Position numbers and translations under genes: made by a program. Shown one piece after another: positions 16,357 to 24,800 of a DNA stretch of 64,000 bases. Each line of letters opens with the position of its first letter. Position 1 is the first letter of the stretch. Source of the DNA: Streptomyces erythrochromogenes. GTDB lineage: Bacteria; Actinomycetota; Actinomycetes; Streptomycetales; Streptomycetaceae. The DNA lies in the NCBI RefSeq assembly GCF_036170895.1, contig NZ_CP108036.1, positions 4,591,501-4,655,500 of the forward strand, in the 5' to 3' direction. The notes below the pieces were generated by a model that did no database searches, was not told the DNA's origin, and was given only the letters and a program-made list of their open reading frames with translations.

Positions 16357-17037
16357 TCAGTGGTGTGAATCCCCGGACGTCAGCGCGGCCAGCTCGGAGG
16401 CGAGGTTCGCGCGGGCCGGGGCCTCCCAGTGCGCCGTGCCGTGGGGCGTGCGGAAGAGCCGGGGCAGGCCGAGGAGCTGGCGCAGCACGGCGGCGCGGCC
16501 GGTGCGGAAGGCGTCCTCGGGGACGAAGCCGTACTCGTCGCGGACGGCGGCGGCGTAGGCGGCGTACGCCTGCGGGGTGCCGGCCAGGACGGCAAGGTCG
16601 GCGTCGCAGAGCACCTCGCCGTCGGTGTCGCCGGGGGCGGGGTCGTGGGTGACGGTGAGCCGGACCAGGCGGGCCACCTCGGCGGTGCGCGCGGCGTCGA
16701 TGCCCAGCTCGGGGAGGGCGCGCTCGGCCAGGGCGGCGCTGCGCTCCTCGTTCTCGGAGCGGTCGGGGCGGTAGACGGCGTCGTGGAACCAGGCGGCGAG
16801 CCGGACGGCGGCGGGGTCGGCGGCGTACGGCGCCAGTACGTCGATCCGTGCGAGTACGTCGGCCAGGTGCGCGGTGGTGTGGTAGCGGCGCTGCGGCTCC
16901 GCCCAGGCGGCGAGGAGGCGGTCGGCGTAGGGCGCGGGATCGCGGTCGGCGGGGGCGCCGGCCTCGGCGACGGTGGCCTGCCAGCGGGCGCGGAGGTCCG
17001 TGGTGTCGGTGCTCGGGATGCCTATGTCCATGCGCAC
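16357..17037 (-). CDS. HD-domain metal-dependent phosphohydrolase
   Basis: A 226-residue HD-superfamily protein. The metal ligands are visible as RRYHTTAHLADVL, WFHDAVYRPDRSENEERSA (the HD pair) and LCDADLAVLAG. It belongs to the stand-alone 'predicted metal-dependent HD phosphohydrolase' group, whose substrates are probably nucleotides or related phosphates. Either GTG 17037 or ATG 17031 may be the start; neither has a good ribosome-binding site. It is divergent from cutC. Confidence 0.85.
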   Translation of the reverse strand: MRMDIGIPSTDTTDLRARWQATVAEAGAPADRDPAPYADRLLAAWAEPQRRYHTTAHLADVLARIDVLAPYAADPAAVRLAAWFHDAVYRPDRSENEERSAALAERALPELGIDAARTAEVARLVRLTVTHDPAPGDTDGEVLCDADLAVLAGTPQAYAAYAAAVRDEYGFVPEDAFRTGRAAVLRQLLGLPRLFRTPHGTAHWEAPARANLASELAALTSGDSHH

Positions 17038-17141
17038 ATTGTGGGGGTGGCGTGATGGTGCTGGTGGAGCGCGGCCGGAGGCCCGTACCCTGGATATTGG
17101 ACTAGACCTATTGTGAGCGTTCTTCCGAAGGATGGGATCGA

Positions 17142-17828
17142 ATGAGCAACCGTGCGCTCCTGGAGGTGATCGCCCTCGACGTGGAGGACGCGGTCGCGGC
17201 CCAGGCAGGTGGGGCGGACCGCCTCGAGCTGGTCACCGACATGGCCGCCGACGGCCTCACCCCGGCGCGCGAGGTGTTCGCGGCGATCCGGGCGGCGGTG
17301 GACATCCCGCTGCGCGTCATGATCCGCAAGGCGGACGGCTTCGCCGCGGGCGACGTCTCCGTCCTGGCGGCGACGGCGCGGGAGCTGCGGGCTGAGGGGG
17401 CACGGGAGTTCGTCCTCGGCTTCCTGAACGCGGACGGCAGCCCCGACCTGGCGGCAGTCGAGGCGGTCGTCGCGGAGCTGGACGGCTGCGCGTGGACCTT
17501 CCACCGGGCGATCGACCGCGCGGCGGACCGGGACCAGCTGCGCAAGGCGCTGGCCGACCTGCCCGGCCTGGACACCTACCTGACGGCGGGCTCGGCGGCC
17601 GGGGTCGACGAGGGGCTGGCGGTGCTGCTGGCGGAGGCGGTGCGGGGCGGCGAGCCGGGGTACGGGCCGCGGATCCTCGTCGGTGGCGGGCTCACCCTCG
17701 CGCACGTGCCGGTGTTGCGGGCGGGCGGGATCGACGCCTTCCACATCGGCGGTGCGGCGCGCCCTGCGGGCTGGCACCACCCCGTCTCGGCGGCGGCCGT
17801 CGCCGAGTGGCGGGCCGTACTCGACTGA
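17142..17828 (+). CDS. cutC: CutC family protein
   Basis: A 228-residue TIM-barrel protein with the CutC hallmarks: LLEVIALDVEDAVAAQAGGA at the start, RLELVTDMAADGLTPA, VMIRKADGF, FHRAIDRAADR and ILVGGGLTLAHVPVLRAGG. CutC was linked to copper tolerance in E. coli, but its enzymatic role is unsettled, so I would not infer copper handling here. The length is slightly short of the usual 240-250 residues but all core strands are present. Confidence 0.9.
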   Translation: MSNRALLEVIALDVEDAVAAQAGGADRLELVTDMAADGLTPAREVFAAIRAAVDIPLRVMIRKADGFAAGDVSVLAATARELRAEGAREFVLGFLNADGSPDLAAVEAVVAELDGCAWTFHRAIDRAADRDQLRKALADLPGLDTYLTAGSAAGVDEGLAVLLAEAVRGGEPGYGPRILVGGGLTLAHVPVLRAGGIDAFHIGGAARPAGWHHPVSAAAVAEWRAVLD

Positions 17829-17842
17829 CCGGCGGCCGCCAC

Positions 17843-17893
17843 GGTGCCGGGGGCGCTGCCCCCGGCACCCCGCGCCTCGATCGCCGCGAGGCT
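17843..17893 (+). repeat. GC-rich stem-loop repeat, copy A
   Basis: A perfect 12-bp stem GGTGCCGGGGGC with loop GCT (17843-17869) is followed by CGCGCCTCGATCGCC. It lies 14 bp after the cutC stop. The same arrangement, GGGGGC-GCT-GCCCCC then CCGCGCCTC, recurs four more times in this window (17959-17995, 26072-26120, 26126-26175, 35153-35210). It may act as a terminator. Confidence 0.75.
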
Positions 17894-17958
17894 GAAATCG
17901 CGCTCCGCGGCCGGGAGAACCAGCCCCGCCCGGGGGCGCCTCCCCGCGGTGGCCGGGG

Positions 17959-17995
17959 AAGTTCGAGGCGCGGGGTCCGGGGCGGAGCCCCGGGG
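17959..17995 (-). repeat. GC-rich stem-loop repeat, copy B (inverted)
   Basis: Read on the minus strand this is GGGGCTCCGCCCC followed by GGACCCCGCGCCTCGAAC, a diverged copy of the element at 17843. It sits in opposite orientation facing the end of the helicase gene, so convergent genes each have one copy beyond the stop. Confidence 0.65.
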
Positions 17996-18003
17996 AACGG
18001 CGG

Positions 18004-18060
18004 CAAGGGCCGGGCGGTCAGGCAAGGGCCGGGCGGTCAGGCAAGGGCCGGGCGGTCAGG
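18004..18060. repeat. Three 19-bp tandem repeats over the helicase stop codon
   Basis: CAAGGGCCGGGCGGTCAGG occurs exactly three times (18004-18022, 18023-18041, 18042-18060). Each unit carries TCA, which is TGA on the minus strand. Because 19 is not a multiple of three, the three units place a stop in all three minus-strand frames. The true stop of the helicase gene (18056-18058) is in the third unit. Confidence 0.9.
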
Positions 18061-20137
18061 CCAGGGCCGGCGGGAGGGGGGCCGCGTGGAGCGCCGTCAG
18101 GCCCGAGACGGCTCGGGTGAGGCAGACGTACAGGCGGCGCAGGCCGGTCCGCTCGTCCGGTTCGCCGTCGACGATCGCCGCGGGCTCGTCGAGGACCACG
18201 TAGTCGTACTCCAGGCCCTTCGCCAGCGAGGCCGGGACGAGGGTCAGGCGGGACTCCGCCGTCGTCTCCTCGCCGGGGGACAGGTACGGCAGGCCCGCCG
18301 CCAGCAGGGCCTCGGCCAGGGCGGGGATCCGGGCGTCCGCCGCGATCAGGCCGATCGAGCCCTCGTGGGTGAGGGACTCGCGGCAGGCCTCCAGCACCGC
18401 TGCGTCGAGATCCGTGACCTCGGCGATCCGCAGGGAACCCGGCGTCTCGCGGACCGAGGAGACCGGGGCCAGGCCGGGGGAGATCGACGGCAGCAGGCGG
18501 GAGGCGTAGGCGATCACCTCGCGCGGTACGCGGAAGCCCGCCGTCAGCTCCTCCAGCACCGCCTGCGGCTTGCCCAGGTGCGCCAGGGCCTCGTCCCAGC
18601 TGCGCGTGGCCCACGGCGTGGTGCCCTGCGCGAGGTCGCCCAGGACCGTCGCCGAGCCGGTCGTGCAGCGGCGTCCCACGGCCCGGTACTGCATGGGGGA
18701 GAGGTCCTGCGCCTCGTCGAGGACGACGTGGCCGAGCGAGTGGGTGCGTTCCACCAGGTCGGACGCCTCGTCGATGAGGACCAGGTCCGCCGCCGACCAC
18801 TTCGCCGACTTCACGCTCCGGAACGGCTTGGGCCACAGCAGGAGCTTCTGCTCGTCCGCCGTCAGGACGTCCTGCGCGTGCTCGGCGAGGAAGTCCGGGT
18901 CGGAGAGCAGCCGCAGGACCAGCTTCGCCGGTTCGACGAGCGGCCAGACCTCCTTGACCGCGGCCTTCACGGCCGCGTTGCGGGCCACCGCGTCCTGGAC
19001 GCGGTCGTCCGGGGCCTCGCCCGCCTGCTCCATGCGGACCAGGACGGCGTGCGCGATGCGCTGGGGGAGGGCCTCGCGGGCGGCTCCGTAGCGGATGTCG
19101 CGGTTCTGCAGTTCCTCGACCATCTCCTCCAGCTCGTACGCCGGCACGCGCCAGCGGCGTGAGCCGCGGACCACCATCAGGGGCTCCGTGGGGCGGCCGA
19201 CGTGCGAGCGGACTGCGCGGCGCAGCACCTCCGCCATGCGGGCGTCGCCCTTGACGACGGCGGTCTCGGCGGGGTCGGTGCCGCGCACCTCCAGGCCCTC
19301 GCGGGCGACCAGGTCGTCGACGGTGGCCTGCTTGACCTCCAGCTCGCCCAGGGCGGGGAGGACCTGCTCGATGTAGTGGAGGAAGGAGCGGTTCGGCCCG
19401 ATGACGAGGGTGCCGGTGCGGGCGAGGCGCTCGCGGTGCGCGTACAGCAGGTACGCCACCCGGTGCAGGCCGACGGCCGTCTTCCCGGTGCCGGGGCCTC
19501 CCTGCACGCAGACGGAGCCGGACAGGCCGGAGCGGACGATTTCGTCCTGCTCCGGCTGGATCGTGGCCACGATGTCCCGCATGGGGCCGACGCGCGGGCG
19601 CTCGATCTCCTGCTGGAGCAGCTTGCTGACGGCGGCCGCCTCGGCCGGGTCGGACAGGTGCTCGTCCTCGTACGCGGTGAGCTCGCCGCCGGTGTAGCCG
19701 AAGCGGCGGCGCAGTGCGATGTCCTGCGGGTCCTTCTTGGACGCCCGGTAGAACGGCTGGGAGACGGGCGCGCGCCAGTCGATGACCATCGGGTCGCCGT
19801 CGGCGTCGTGGACGTGGCGGCGGCCGATGTAGAACTGTTCGCCCTCCGCGCCTTCGGCGAGGTCGGCGCCGGGGGCGTGGAGGTAGTCGAGGCGCCCGAA
19901 GAAGAGCGGTGTGTGGGCGAGGTCGGCGAGGGCCTTGATGCGCTCGTCGATCTGGGCCTGGAGCACGATCGCGTTGACCCAGTTCGCGGTGACGTCTCGG
20001 ATGTCGAGGGCCTCGACGTCCTCGCGCATGGCGCGCAGGGCGGAGCGCGAGGCGGCGAGGTGGGCCCGTTCGCGGCCCAGCGGGTCGGCGGGCGCGGTCG
20101 CGTCGTCGGGGGTGGTCTCGGGGGCGTGCGCGGGCAC
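18056..20137 (-). CDS. HelD/HelR-like RNA polymerase-associated helicase
   Basis: A 693-residue UvrD-type superfamily 1 ATPase of the HelD class. Walker A is GGPGTGKT, Walker B-like is VVLDEAQDLSPMQ, and the C-terminal motifs are ASLAKGLEYDYVVLDEP and LYVCLTRAVSGL. The N-terminal coiled coil (RERAHLAASRSALRAMRED) is the arm that enters the polymerase secondary channel in known HelD structures. HelD releases RNA polymerase from stalled complexes; the actinobacterial HelR version confers rifamycin tolerance. GTG 20137 is chosen for GGAGG 8 bases upstream. Whether it is a HelR cannot be told by eye. Confidence 0.85.
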   Translation of the reverse strand: MPAHAPETTPDDATAPADPLGRERAHLAASRSALRAMREDVEALDIRDVTANWVNAIVLQAQIDERIKALADLAHTPLFFGRLDYLHAPGADLAEGAEGEQFYIGRRHVHDADGDPMVIDWRAPVSQPFYRASKKDPQDIALRRRFGYTGGELTAYEDEHLSDPAEAAAVSKLLQQEIERPRVGPMRDIVATIQPEQDEIVRSGLSGSVCVQGGPGTGKTAVGLHRVAYLLYAHRERLARTGTLVIGPNRSFLHYIEQVLPALGELEVKQATVDDLVAREGLEVRGTDPAETAVVKGDARMAEVLRRAVRSHVGRPTEPLMVVRGSRRWRVPAYELEEMVEELQNRDIRYGAAREALPQRIAHAVLVRMEQAGEAPDDRVQDAVARNAAVKAAVKEVWPLVEPAKLVLRLLSDPDFLAEHAQDVLTADEQKLLLWPKPFRSVKSAKWSAADLVLIDEASDLVERTHSLGHVVLDEAQDLSPMQYRAVGRRCTTGSATVLGDLAQGTTPWATRSWDEALAHLGKPQAVLEELTAGFRVPREVIAYASRLLPSISPGLAPVSSVRETPGSLRIAEVTDLDAAVLEACRESLTHEGSIGLIAADARIPALAEALLAAGLPYLSPGEETTAESRLTLVPASLAKGLEYDYVVLDEPAAIVDGEPDERTGLRRLYVCLTRAVSGLTALHAAPLPPALA

Positions 20138-20160
20138 GGGAATGCCTCCAGCTGCTGGTA

Positions 20161-20176
20161 CGGAACAGAAGCCCCC
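20161..20176 (-). promoter_or_regulatory. Partial match to a rifamycin-associated element
   Basis: On the minus strand, upstream of the helicase start, is GGGGGCTTCTGTTCCG. The first part matches GGGGCTT of the rifamycin-associated element as I recall it (GGGGCTTGCGGCAAG), but the second half does not. Reported only as a candidate. The remaining ~270 bp up to the divergent small gene hold no other feature I can support. Confidence 0.2.
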
Positions 20177-20447
20177 GGTTTCCGGCCGGCGGGCGGCTCT
20201 CCCCGATGAGGCGGTGGGAGGCGGCAAGAGCGGAGATTCTAGCCAGCGCGGCGCGCCCGCGCGAACGAATTCACCGGGCCGGAAATCCGCCGGGCCCGGG
20301 ACCTCCGTACGGGTGTCGTACCCGGGAGTGTCAGACCTTGGGGAGGGTCGCCTGGGGGCGGCATGCGACGGGAGGAGGAGGCCGGGGGCCGTGGGATTAG
20401 GCCTCCGGAGCGATGTGGATCCGGCGGCGGCGGAGCACCATGGATTC

Positions 20448-20633
20448 ATGAGCACCGCAACCTTCACCCCGATTCAGGGCGGCCGCCCGAGCGGCGCCAC
20501 CGCCGTCTCCGACTCCACGCCCCGCCACCGCCTCGGCAGCATGCTGCACGCCGCGAAGGTGTTCGCGGCGGCCGCCGTGAGCGTCGTCGTGCTGGGTGAG
20601 TACGCCGAGGACGCGGGCGTCATACGCCGCTGA
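20448..20633 (+). CDS. Small conserved hypothetical protein
   Basis: A 61-residue protein starting MSTATFTPIQGGRPSGATAV, then a helical segment HRLGSMLHAAKVFAAAAVSV and a tail VLGEYAEDAGVIRR. I recall similar short proteins with this tail across Streptomyces. The middle helix is hydrophobic enough to lie on or in the membrane. It is divergent from the helicase gene. No function is known to me. Confidence 0.6.
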   Translation: MSTATFTPIQGGRPSGATAVSDSTPRHRLGSMLHAAKVFAAAAVSVVVLGEYAEDAGVIRR

Positions 20634-20718
20634 GGCGCCGCCCTGCGCTCCCGCCCTGCGCTCCCGCCCTGTGGCCCCGCCCCCCGGCCGTGCCCGGGCC
20701 CGCGGCCTCGGCGCGGTG

Positions 20719-21948
20719 TCAGGCGTCGACCGCCTGGTAGACCGTGGTCCAGAAGTCGTGGATGAGCTGAGCCGGAGCCGCAGTGGTCAGTCCGACCTGC
20801 GTGAGCAGGACGCCCGTGAGCCCGTTCTCCGGGTCGGCGTACGCCGAGGTGCCGGTTCCGCCGTCCCAGCCGAACTGGCCGACGGGCGCGTAGTCGCCGC
20901 GGTAGGTGCGCACCGCCATCCCGAAGCCCCAGCCGCCCTGCTGCCCCTGCCCGAAGGACACGTGGACGGCGCCGCGGGCCAGGGCCGACCGGGTGGCCTC
21001 CTGCTCGGGGGTGAGCCGGTTGGTGGTCATCAGCTCGACGGCGGGCCGGGACAGGATCCGCTCGGCTGCGTGGGTGCCGTGGTTCAGCAGCATCCGGAAG
21101 TAGGCGTGGTAGTCGTCCACGGTGGAGACCAGCCCGCCGCCGCCCGCCTGGAAGGCGGGAGGCGCGCTGTACTGCCCGCCCTTCGCCTCGTCCCACACGG
21201 TGAACTCCCCGGTCTGCGGGTCGGGGGCGTAGCTGGGAGGCAGCCGGTCGATCTTGTCGGCGGGCACGTGGAAGGCGGTGTCCTTCATCCCGAGCGGGTC
21301 GAGGACGCGCTCGCGCAGGAACGTCTCGAAGGGCTTGCCCGTGACGCGTGAGACGAGCACGCCGAGGACGTCGTGGCTGAGGTGGTACTGCCAGTGCTCG
21401 CCGGGCTGGCGCATCAGCGGCAGCGTGCCGAGGCGGCGCATCCACTCGTCCTGCTCGGGCAGCGGCACGGCGCCCTGGCTGAAGACGCCTCCCTCGAAGA
21501 TCGCGTTCATGATCGGGGAGCCCAGTGCCGTCAGGTCGATGCCGAGGCCGAAGGTGGAGGTCAGCAGGTCCCGTACGGTGATCGGGCGCCGCGCGGGCTC
21601 GGTGTCGTCCACGGGGCCGTCGATCCGCTTGAGCACCTGACGGCCGGCGAGTTCGGGCAGCCACTGGTCCACCGGGTCGTCCAGCCGCAGCGCGCAGTCG
21701 TCGAGCAGGGCCATCGACGCCGCCATGGTGACCGGCTTCGAGGTGGACGCCATCCGGAAGATCGTGTCCCGGCCCATCGGCGCGCCGCCGTCGTGGCGCA
21801 TCGTCCCGACCGCCTCGACGTACGTCTCCTCGCCGCAGCCGATCAGGGCGACCACTCCGGGGATCTTCCCCGAGTCGACGTGCCGCGTCAGCACGTCGCG
21901 CACCTTGCGCAGCCCTGCTCCGGAGAAGCCGCCGTTGCTCTTGCCCAT
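20719..21948 (-). CDS. Serine hydrolase, beta-lactamase class C family
   Basis: A 409-residue hydrolase without a signal peptide, so probably cytoplasmic. The nucleophile motif is STSK in FRMASTSKPVTMAA; the tyrosine motif is YHLSHDVLG; the third motif region is FGWDGGTGTSAYADPENG. This subgroup resembles EstB-type esterases and 6-aminohexanoate hydrolase relatives. Substrate unknown. It is read divergently from the GT87 gene, and a palindrome in the shared region (22008-22025) may control it. Confidence 0.9.
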   Translation of the reverse strand: MGKSNGGFSGAGLRKVRDVLTRHVDSGKIPGVVALIGCGEETYVEAVGTMRHDGGAPMGRDTIFRMASTSKPVTMAASMALLDDCALRLDDPVDQWLPELAGRQVLKRIDGPVDDTEPARRPITVRDLLTSTFGLGIDLTALGSPIMNAIFEGGVFSQGAVPLPEQDEWMRRLGTLPLMRQPGEHWQYHLSHDVLGVLVSRVTGKPFETFLRERVLDPLGMKDTAFHVPADKIDRLPPSYAPDPQTGEFTVWDEAKGGQYSAPPAFQAGGGGLVSTVDDYHAYFRMLLNHGTHAAERILSRPAVELMTTNRLTPEQEATRSALARGAVHVSFGQGQQGGWGFGMAVRTYRGDYAPVGQFGWDGGTGTSAYADPENGLTGVLLTQVGLTTAAPAQLIHDFWTTVYQAVDA

Positions 21949-22007
21949 GATGAATCTCCCCGTGGTCTGTGTTCGAGAACTGCTGAACGACTCCGAAGCT
22001 ACATTGC

Positions 22008-22025
22008 GTTCACTGATCAGTCAAC
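22008..22025. promoter_or_regulatory. TetR-type palindromic operator candidate
   Basis: GTTCACTGATCAGTCAAC is an 18-bp inverted repeat with one mismatch pair and a perfect ACTGATCAGT core. The style is that of TetR-family operators. It lies about 60 bp upstream of the serine hydrolase start, in an unusually AT-rich 220-bp gap. No TetR gene is present in the window. Confidence 0.5.
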
Positions 22026-22074
22026 GAACATTGAGGGGCCTATTCCCTGTAATTCTGAGCAAATACTGGCTCTC

Positions 22075-22130
22075 GTTGCAATGAATATGACGCTGAATGC
22101 AATGGGCGGTCTGGATGCGCGTTGCAATGA
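22075..22130 (+). repeat. Direct repeats of GTTGCAATGA in an AT-rich promoter region
   Basis: GTTGCAATGA occurs at 22075-22084 and 22121-22130, with a related TGAATGCAATG between them (22094-22104). Spacing between the copies is 46 bp, a little over four helical turns. They lie upstream of the truncated GT87 gene and may be regulator sites. Confidence 0.45.
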
Positions 22131-22168
22131 GCTGTGAGTGAACGCCTAGATCCACTAGGGTCACGCGC

Positions 22169-22942
22169 GTGACCTTGAGCCCCGCCCCCAGCCGCTCGCC
22201 GGCGTCCCTCGCCGGTGTGCTGGTGACGGGCTCGCTGCTCGTGCTGGGCGTGCTCTGCATCGCCCTGCGCGTCCCGGTGGCCGATGACCTCGTCGAGGAC
22301 TTCTCGGCCGCCGAGTGGCGCCCGCCCGCCGGCTATCCGCCGTTCGCGGCGATCCTGTTCACGCCCGCCGCCTGGCTGCCGACCGGGTTGTTGAAGGCCG
22401 TGCTCGTCCTCGGCAACGCCGGACTGCTCGCCCTGCTGATCGCCCTGTCCTGCCGCCTCGCGGGGCTGCCGGCCAGGACCGGCCCCGTCCTGGCCGCCAC
22501 CATCGCCGGACTGTGGCTGGAGCCGATCTTCCAGGCCCCGCTCCCCGGCCAGATCAACCTCGCCCTGGCCTGCCTGGTCGTGTGGGACCTCGCCCGCCCC
22601 GGCGCCGCGCTCGGCAAGGGCTTCGCGCTGGGCATCGCCGCCGGGATCACCCTGACCCCGGCGGTCCTCGTCCCGTACCTGCTGGCCACCCGCCGGGTGC
22701 GGGCCGGGCTGACGGCGCTGGCCGCCCTCGCCGCCACCGCCCTGCTCGGGCGGCTGGTCCTGCCCGAGGAGTCCGCCGCGTTCTGGTCCCGGCACCTGGC
22801 CACCACCGGCCGCGCCCTCGTGCTGGACGGGCCGGGCCTGTGGGTCTGGTGCGTCCCGCTGCTCGCGGTGCTCGTCGCGCGGGTCCGCACCGCCCACGGC
22901 CGGTCGGTCAGTCGTTCGCCAGCAGCTCGTCGGCGTCCATGA
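22169..22942 (+). CDS. Truncated GT87/DUF2029-type membrane glycosyltransferase
   Basis: A 257-residue membrane protein whose first ~200 residues fit GT87 polyprenyl-phosphate-mannose alpha-mannosyltransferases: signal-anchor helix, YPPFAAILFTPAAWLP, then LPGQINLALACLVVWDLARP and GFALGIAAGITLTPAVLVPY. Family members are about 400 residues. Here the sequence jumps from SAAFWSRHLATTG almost directly to LWVWCVPLLAVLVA, which normally lies far downstream, so roughly 130 residues seem missing. The last 35 bases run antisense into the XPB gene. It may be non-functional. Confidence 0.6.
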   Translation: MTLSPAPSRSPASLAGVLVTGSLLVLGVLCIALRVPVADDLVEDFSAAEWRPPAGYPPFAAILFTPAAWLPTGLLKAVLVLGNAGLLALLIALSCRLAGLPARTGPVLAATIAGLWLEPIFQAPLPGQINLALACLVVWDLARPGAALGKGFALGIAAGITLTPAVLVPYLLATRRVRAGLTALAALAATALLGRLVLPEESAAFWSRHLATTGRALVLDGPGLWVWCVPLLAVLVARVRTAHGRSVSRSPAARRRP

Positions 22943-24551
22943 TCCGGTAGGCGTACCCCTGCTCGGCGAGGAACCGCTGGCGGTGCGCGGCGAAGTCCTG
23001 GTCGATCGTGTCCCGCGCGACGACCGAGTAGAACCGCGCCTCGTGGCCGTCCGCCTTCGGGCGCAGGACGCGGCCCAGGCGCTGCGCCTCCTCCTGGCGC
23101 GAACCGAAGGTGCCCGACACCTGGATGGCGACCGTGGCCTCCGGCAGGTCGATGGAGAAGTTCGCGACCTTCGAGACGACCAGCACGCTGATCTCGCCCT
23201 GGCGGAAGGCGTCGAAGAGCTTCTCGCGCTGCGCGTTGGACGTCTCGCCCTTGATGACGGGCGCGTCCAGGTGCTCGCCGAGCTCGTCGAGCTGGTCGAT
23301 GTACTGCCCGATGACGAGGGTCTGCTCGCCCCGGTGCTTGCGCACCAGCGCCTCGGTGACCTTCCGCTTCGTCGCCGTCGTCGCGCAGAAGCGGTACTTC
23401 TCCTCCGTCTCGGCAGTCGCGTACGCCAGCCGCTCGGACTCGGTCAGGTTGACCCGGACCTCCACGCAGTCGGCGGGCGCGATGTAGCCCTGCGCCTCGA
23501 TCTCCTTCCACGGGGCGTCGAACCGCTTCGGCCCGATCAGCGAGAAGACGTCCGACTCGCGCCCGTCCTCGCGCACCAGCGTCGCCGTCAGGCCGAGCCG
23601 GCGCCGCGCCTGGAGGTCGGCGGTGAACTTGAAGACCGGCGCGGGCAGCAGGTGCACCTCGTCGTAGACGATCAGGCCCCAGTCCCGGGAGTCGAAGAGC
23701 TCCAGGTGCGGGTAGACACCCTTCCGCTTCGTCGTCAGCACCTGGTAGGTGGCGATCGTGACCGGCCGGATCTCCTTGCGGGTGCCGGAGTACTCGCCGA
23801 TCTCCTCCTCCGTCAACGACGTCCGCTTCACCAGCTCGTGCTTCCACTGGCGGGCCGAGACGGTGTTCGTGACCAGGATCAGCGTGGTCGCCTTCGCCTT
23901 CGCCATCGCGCCCGCGCCGACCAGCGTCTTGCCGGCGCCGCAGGGCAGTACGACCACGCCGGAGCCGCCGTGCCAGAAGCCCTCGACGGCCTGCTGCTGG
24001 TACGGGCGCAGCGCCCAGCCGTCCTCGGCCAGGTCGATCGCGTGCGCCTCGCCGTCGACGTAGCCGGCCAGGTCCTCGGCCGGCCAGCCCAGCTTGAGCA
24101 GCGTCTGCTTGATCTGCCCGCGCTCGGAGGGGTGCACGGCCACGGTGTCGGGGTCGAGCCGGGCCCCGACCAGCGGGGTGATCTTCTTCGACCGCAGGAT
24201 CTCCTCCAGCACCGGCCGGTCGGTGCTGGTCAGCACCAGGCCGTGCACGGGGTGCTTGGAGAGGGTGAGGCGGCCGTAGCGGGCCATGGTCTCGGCGACG
24301 TCGACGAGCAGCGCGTGCGGCACGGGGTAGCGGGAGTACTCCACGAGCGCGTCGACGACCTGCTCGGCGTCGTGTCCGGCGGCCCGGGCGTTCCACAGCC
24401 CGAGCGGGGTGATCCGGTAGGTGTGGATGTGCTCGGGTGCCCGCTCCAGCTCGGCGAACGGAGCGATGGCGCGGCGCGCGGCTCCGGCGAGCTCGTGGTC
24501 GACCTCGAGCAGGAGGGTCTTGTCGCTCTGGACGATTAGTGGACCATTCAC
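22908..24551 (-). CDS. XPB/Rad25-like DNA repair helicase
   Basis: A 547-residue superfamily 2 helicase of the actinobacterial XPB type. The N-terminal XPB-specific domain (MNGPLIVQSDKTLLLEVDHE) precedes motif Q/I (LRPYQQQAVEGFW and PCGAGKT), motif II DEVH, motif III TATLVR, an RED-like triplet (REDGRES), and the C-terminal helicase lobe (TLVIGQYIDQL, then QRLGRVLRP). Bacterial XPB unwinds DNA 3'-5' and is thought to take part in repair or transcription-coupled processes. The start is GTG 24551. Confidence 0.95.
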   Translation of the reverse strand: MNGPLIVQSDKTLLLEVDHELAGAARRAIAPFAELERAPEHIHTYRITPLGLWNARAAGHDAEQVVDALVEYSRYPVPHALLVDVAETMARYGRLTLSKHPVHGLVLTSTDRPVLEEILRSKKITPLVGARLDPDTVAVHPSERGQIKQTLLKLGWPAEDLAGYVDGEAHAIDLAEDGWALRPYQQQAVEGFWHGGSGVVVLPCGAGKTLVGAGAMAKAKATTLILVTNTVSARQWKHELVKRTSLTEEEIGEYSGTRKEIRPVTIATYQVLTTKRKGVYPHLELFDSRDWGLIVYDEVHLLPAPVFKFTADLQARRRLGLTATLVREDGRESDVFSLIGPKRFDAPWKEIEAQGYIAPADCVEVRVNLTESERLAYATAETEEKYRFCATTATKRKVTEALVRKHRGEQTLVIGQYIDQLDELGEHLDAPVIKGETSNAQREKLFDAFRQGEISVLVVSKVANFSIDLPEATVAIQVSGTFGSRQEEAQRLGRVLRPKADGHEARFYSVVARDTIDQDFAAHRQRFLAEQGYAYRIMDADELLAND

Positions 24552-24800
24552 GCGCGGCGCCCCGTTTCACTCAGGTCAAACCTCCAGTGTGCCGTACGGG
24601 GCCGGGGCTGGGAACACGGCGCCCGGCGGGCCGGCCGCCCGGACCCGCCGCATCGCCCCGGGGCGAGCCGCGCCGGGGCCGAACGGGTCGAGGACGGCAC
24701 CCCACGACGTTGCGGACGGATGATCGTGAAAGCACCGTCATAGGGTGGCCGTCGCTCAGGCGACCAGGGGGGACCGGACGCTCCTGACGAACGGACGCTC

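Noticed and set aside
18004..18060. CRISPR-like array
   Set aside because: Units are contiguous 19-mers with no spacers. No cas genes are present.
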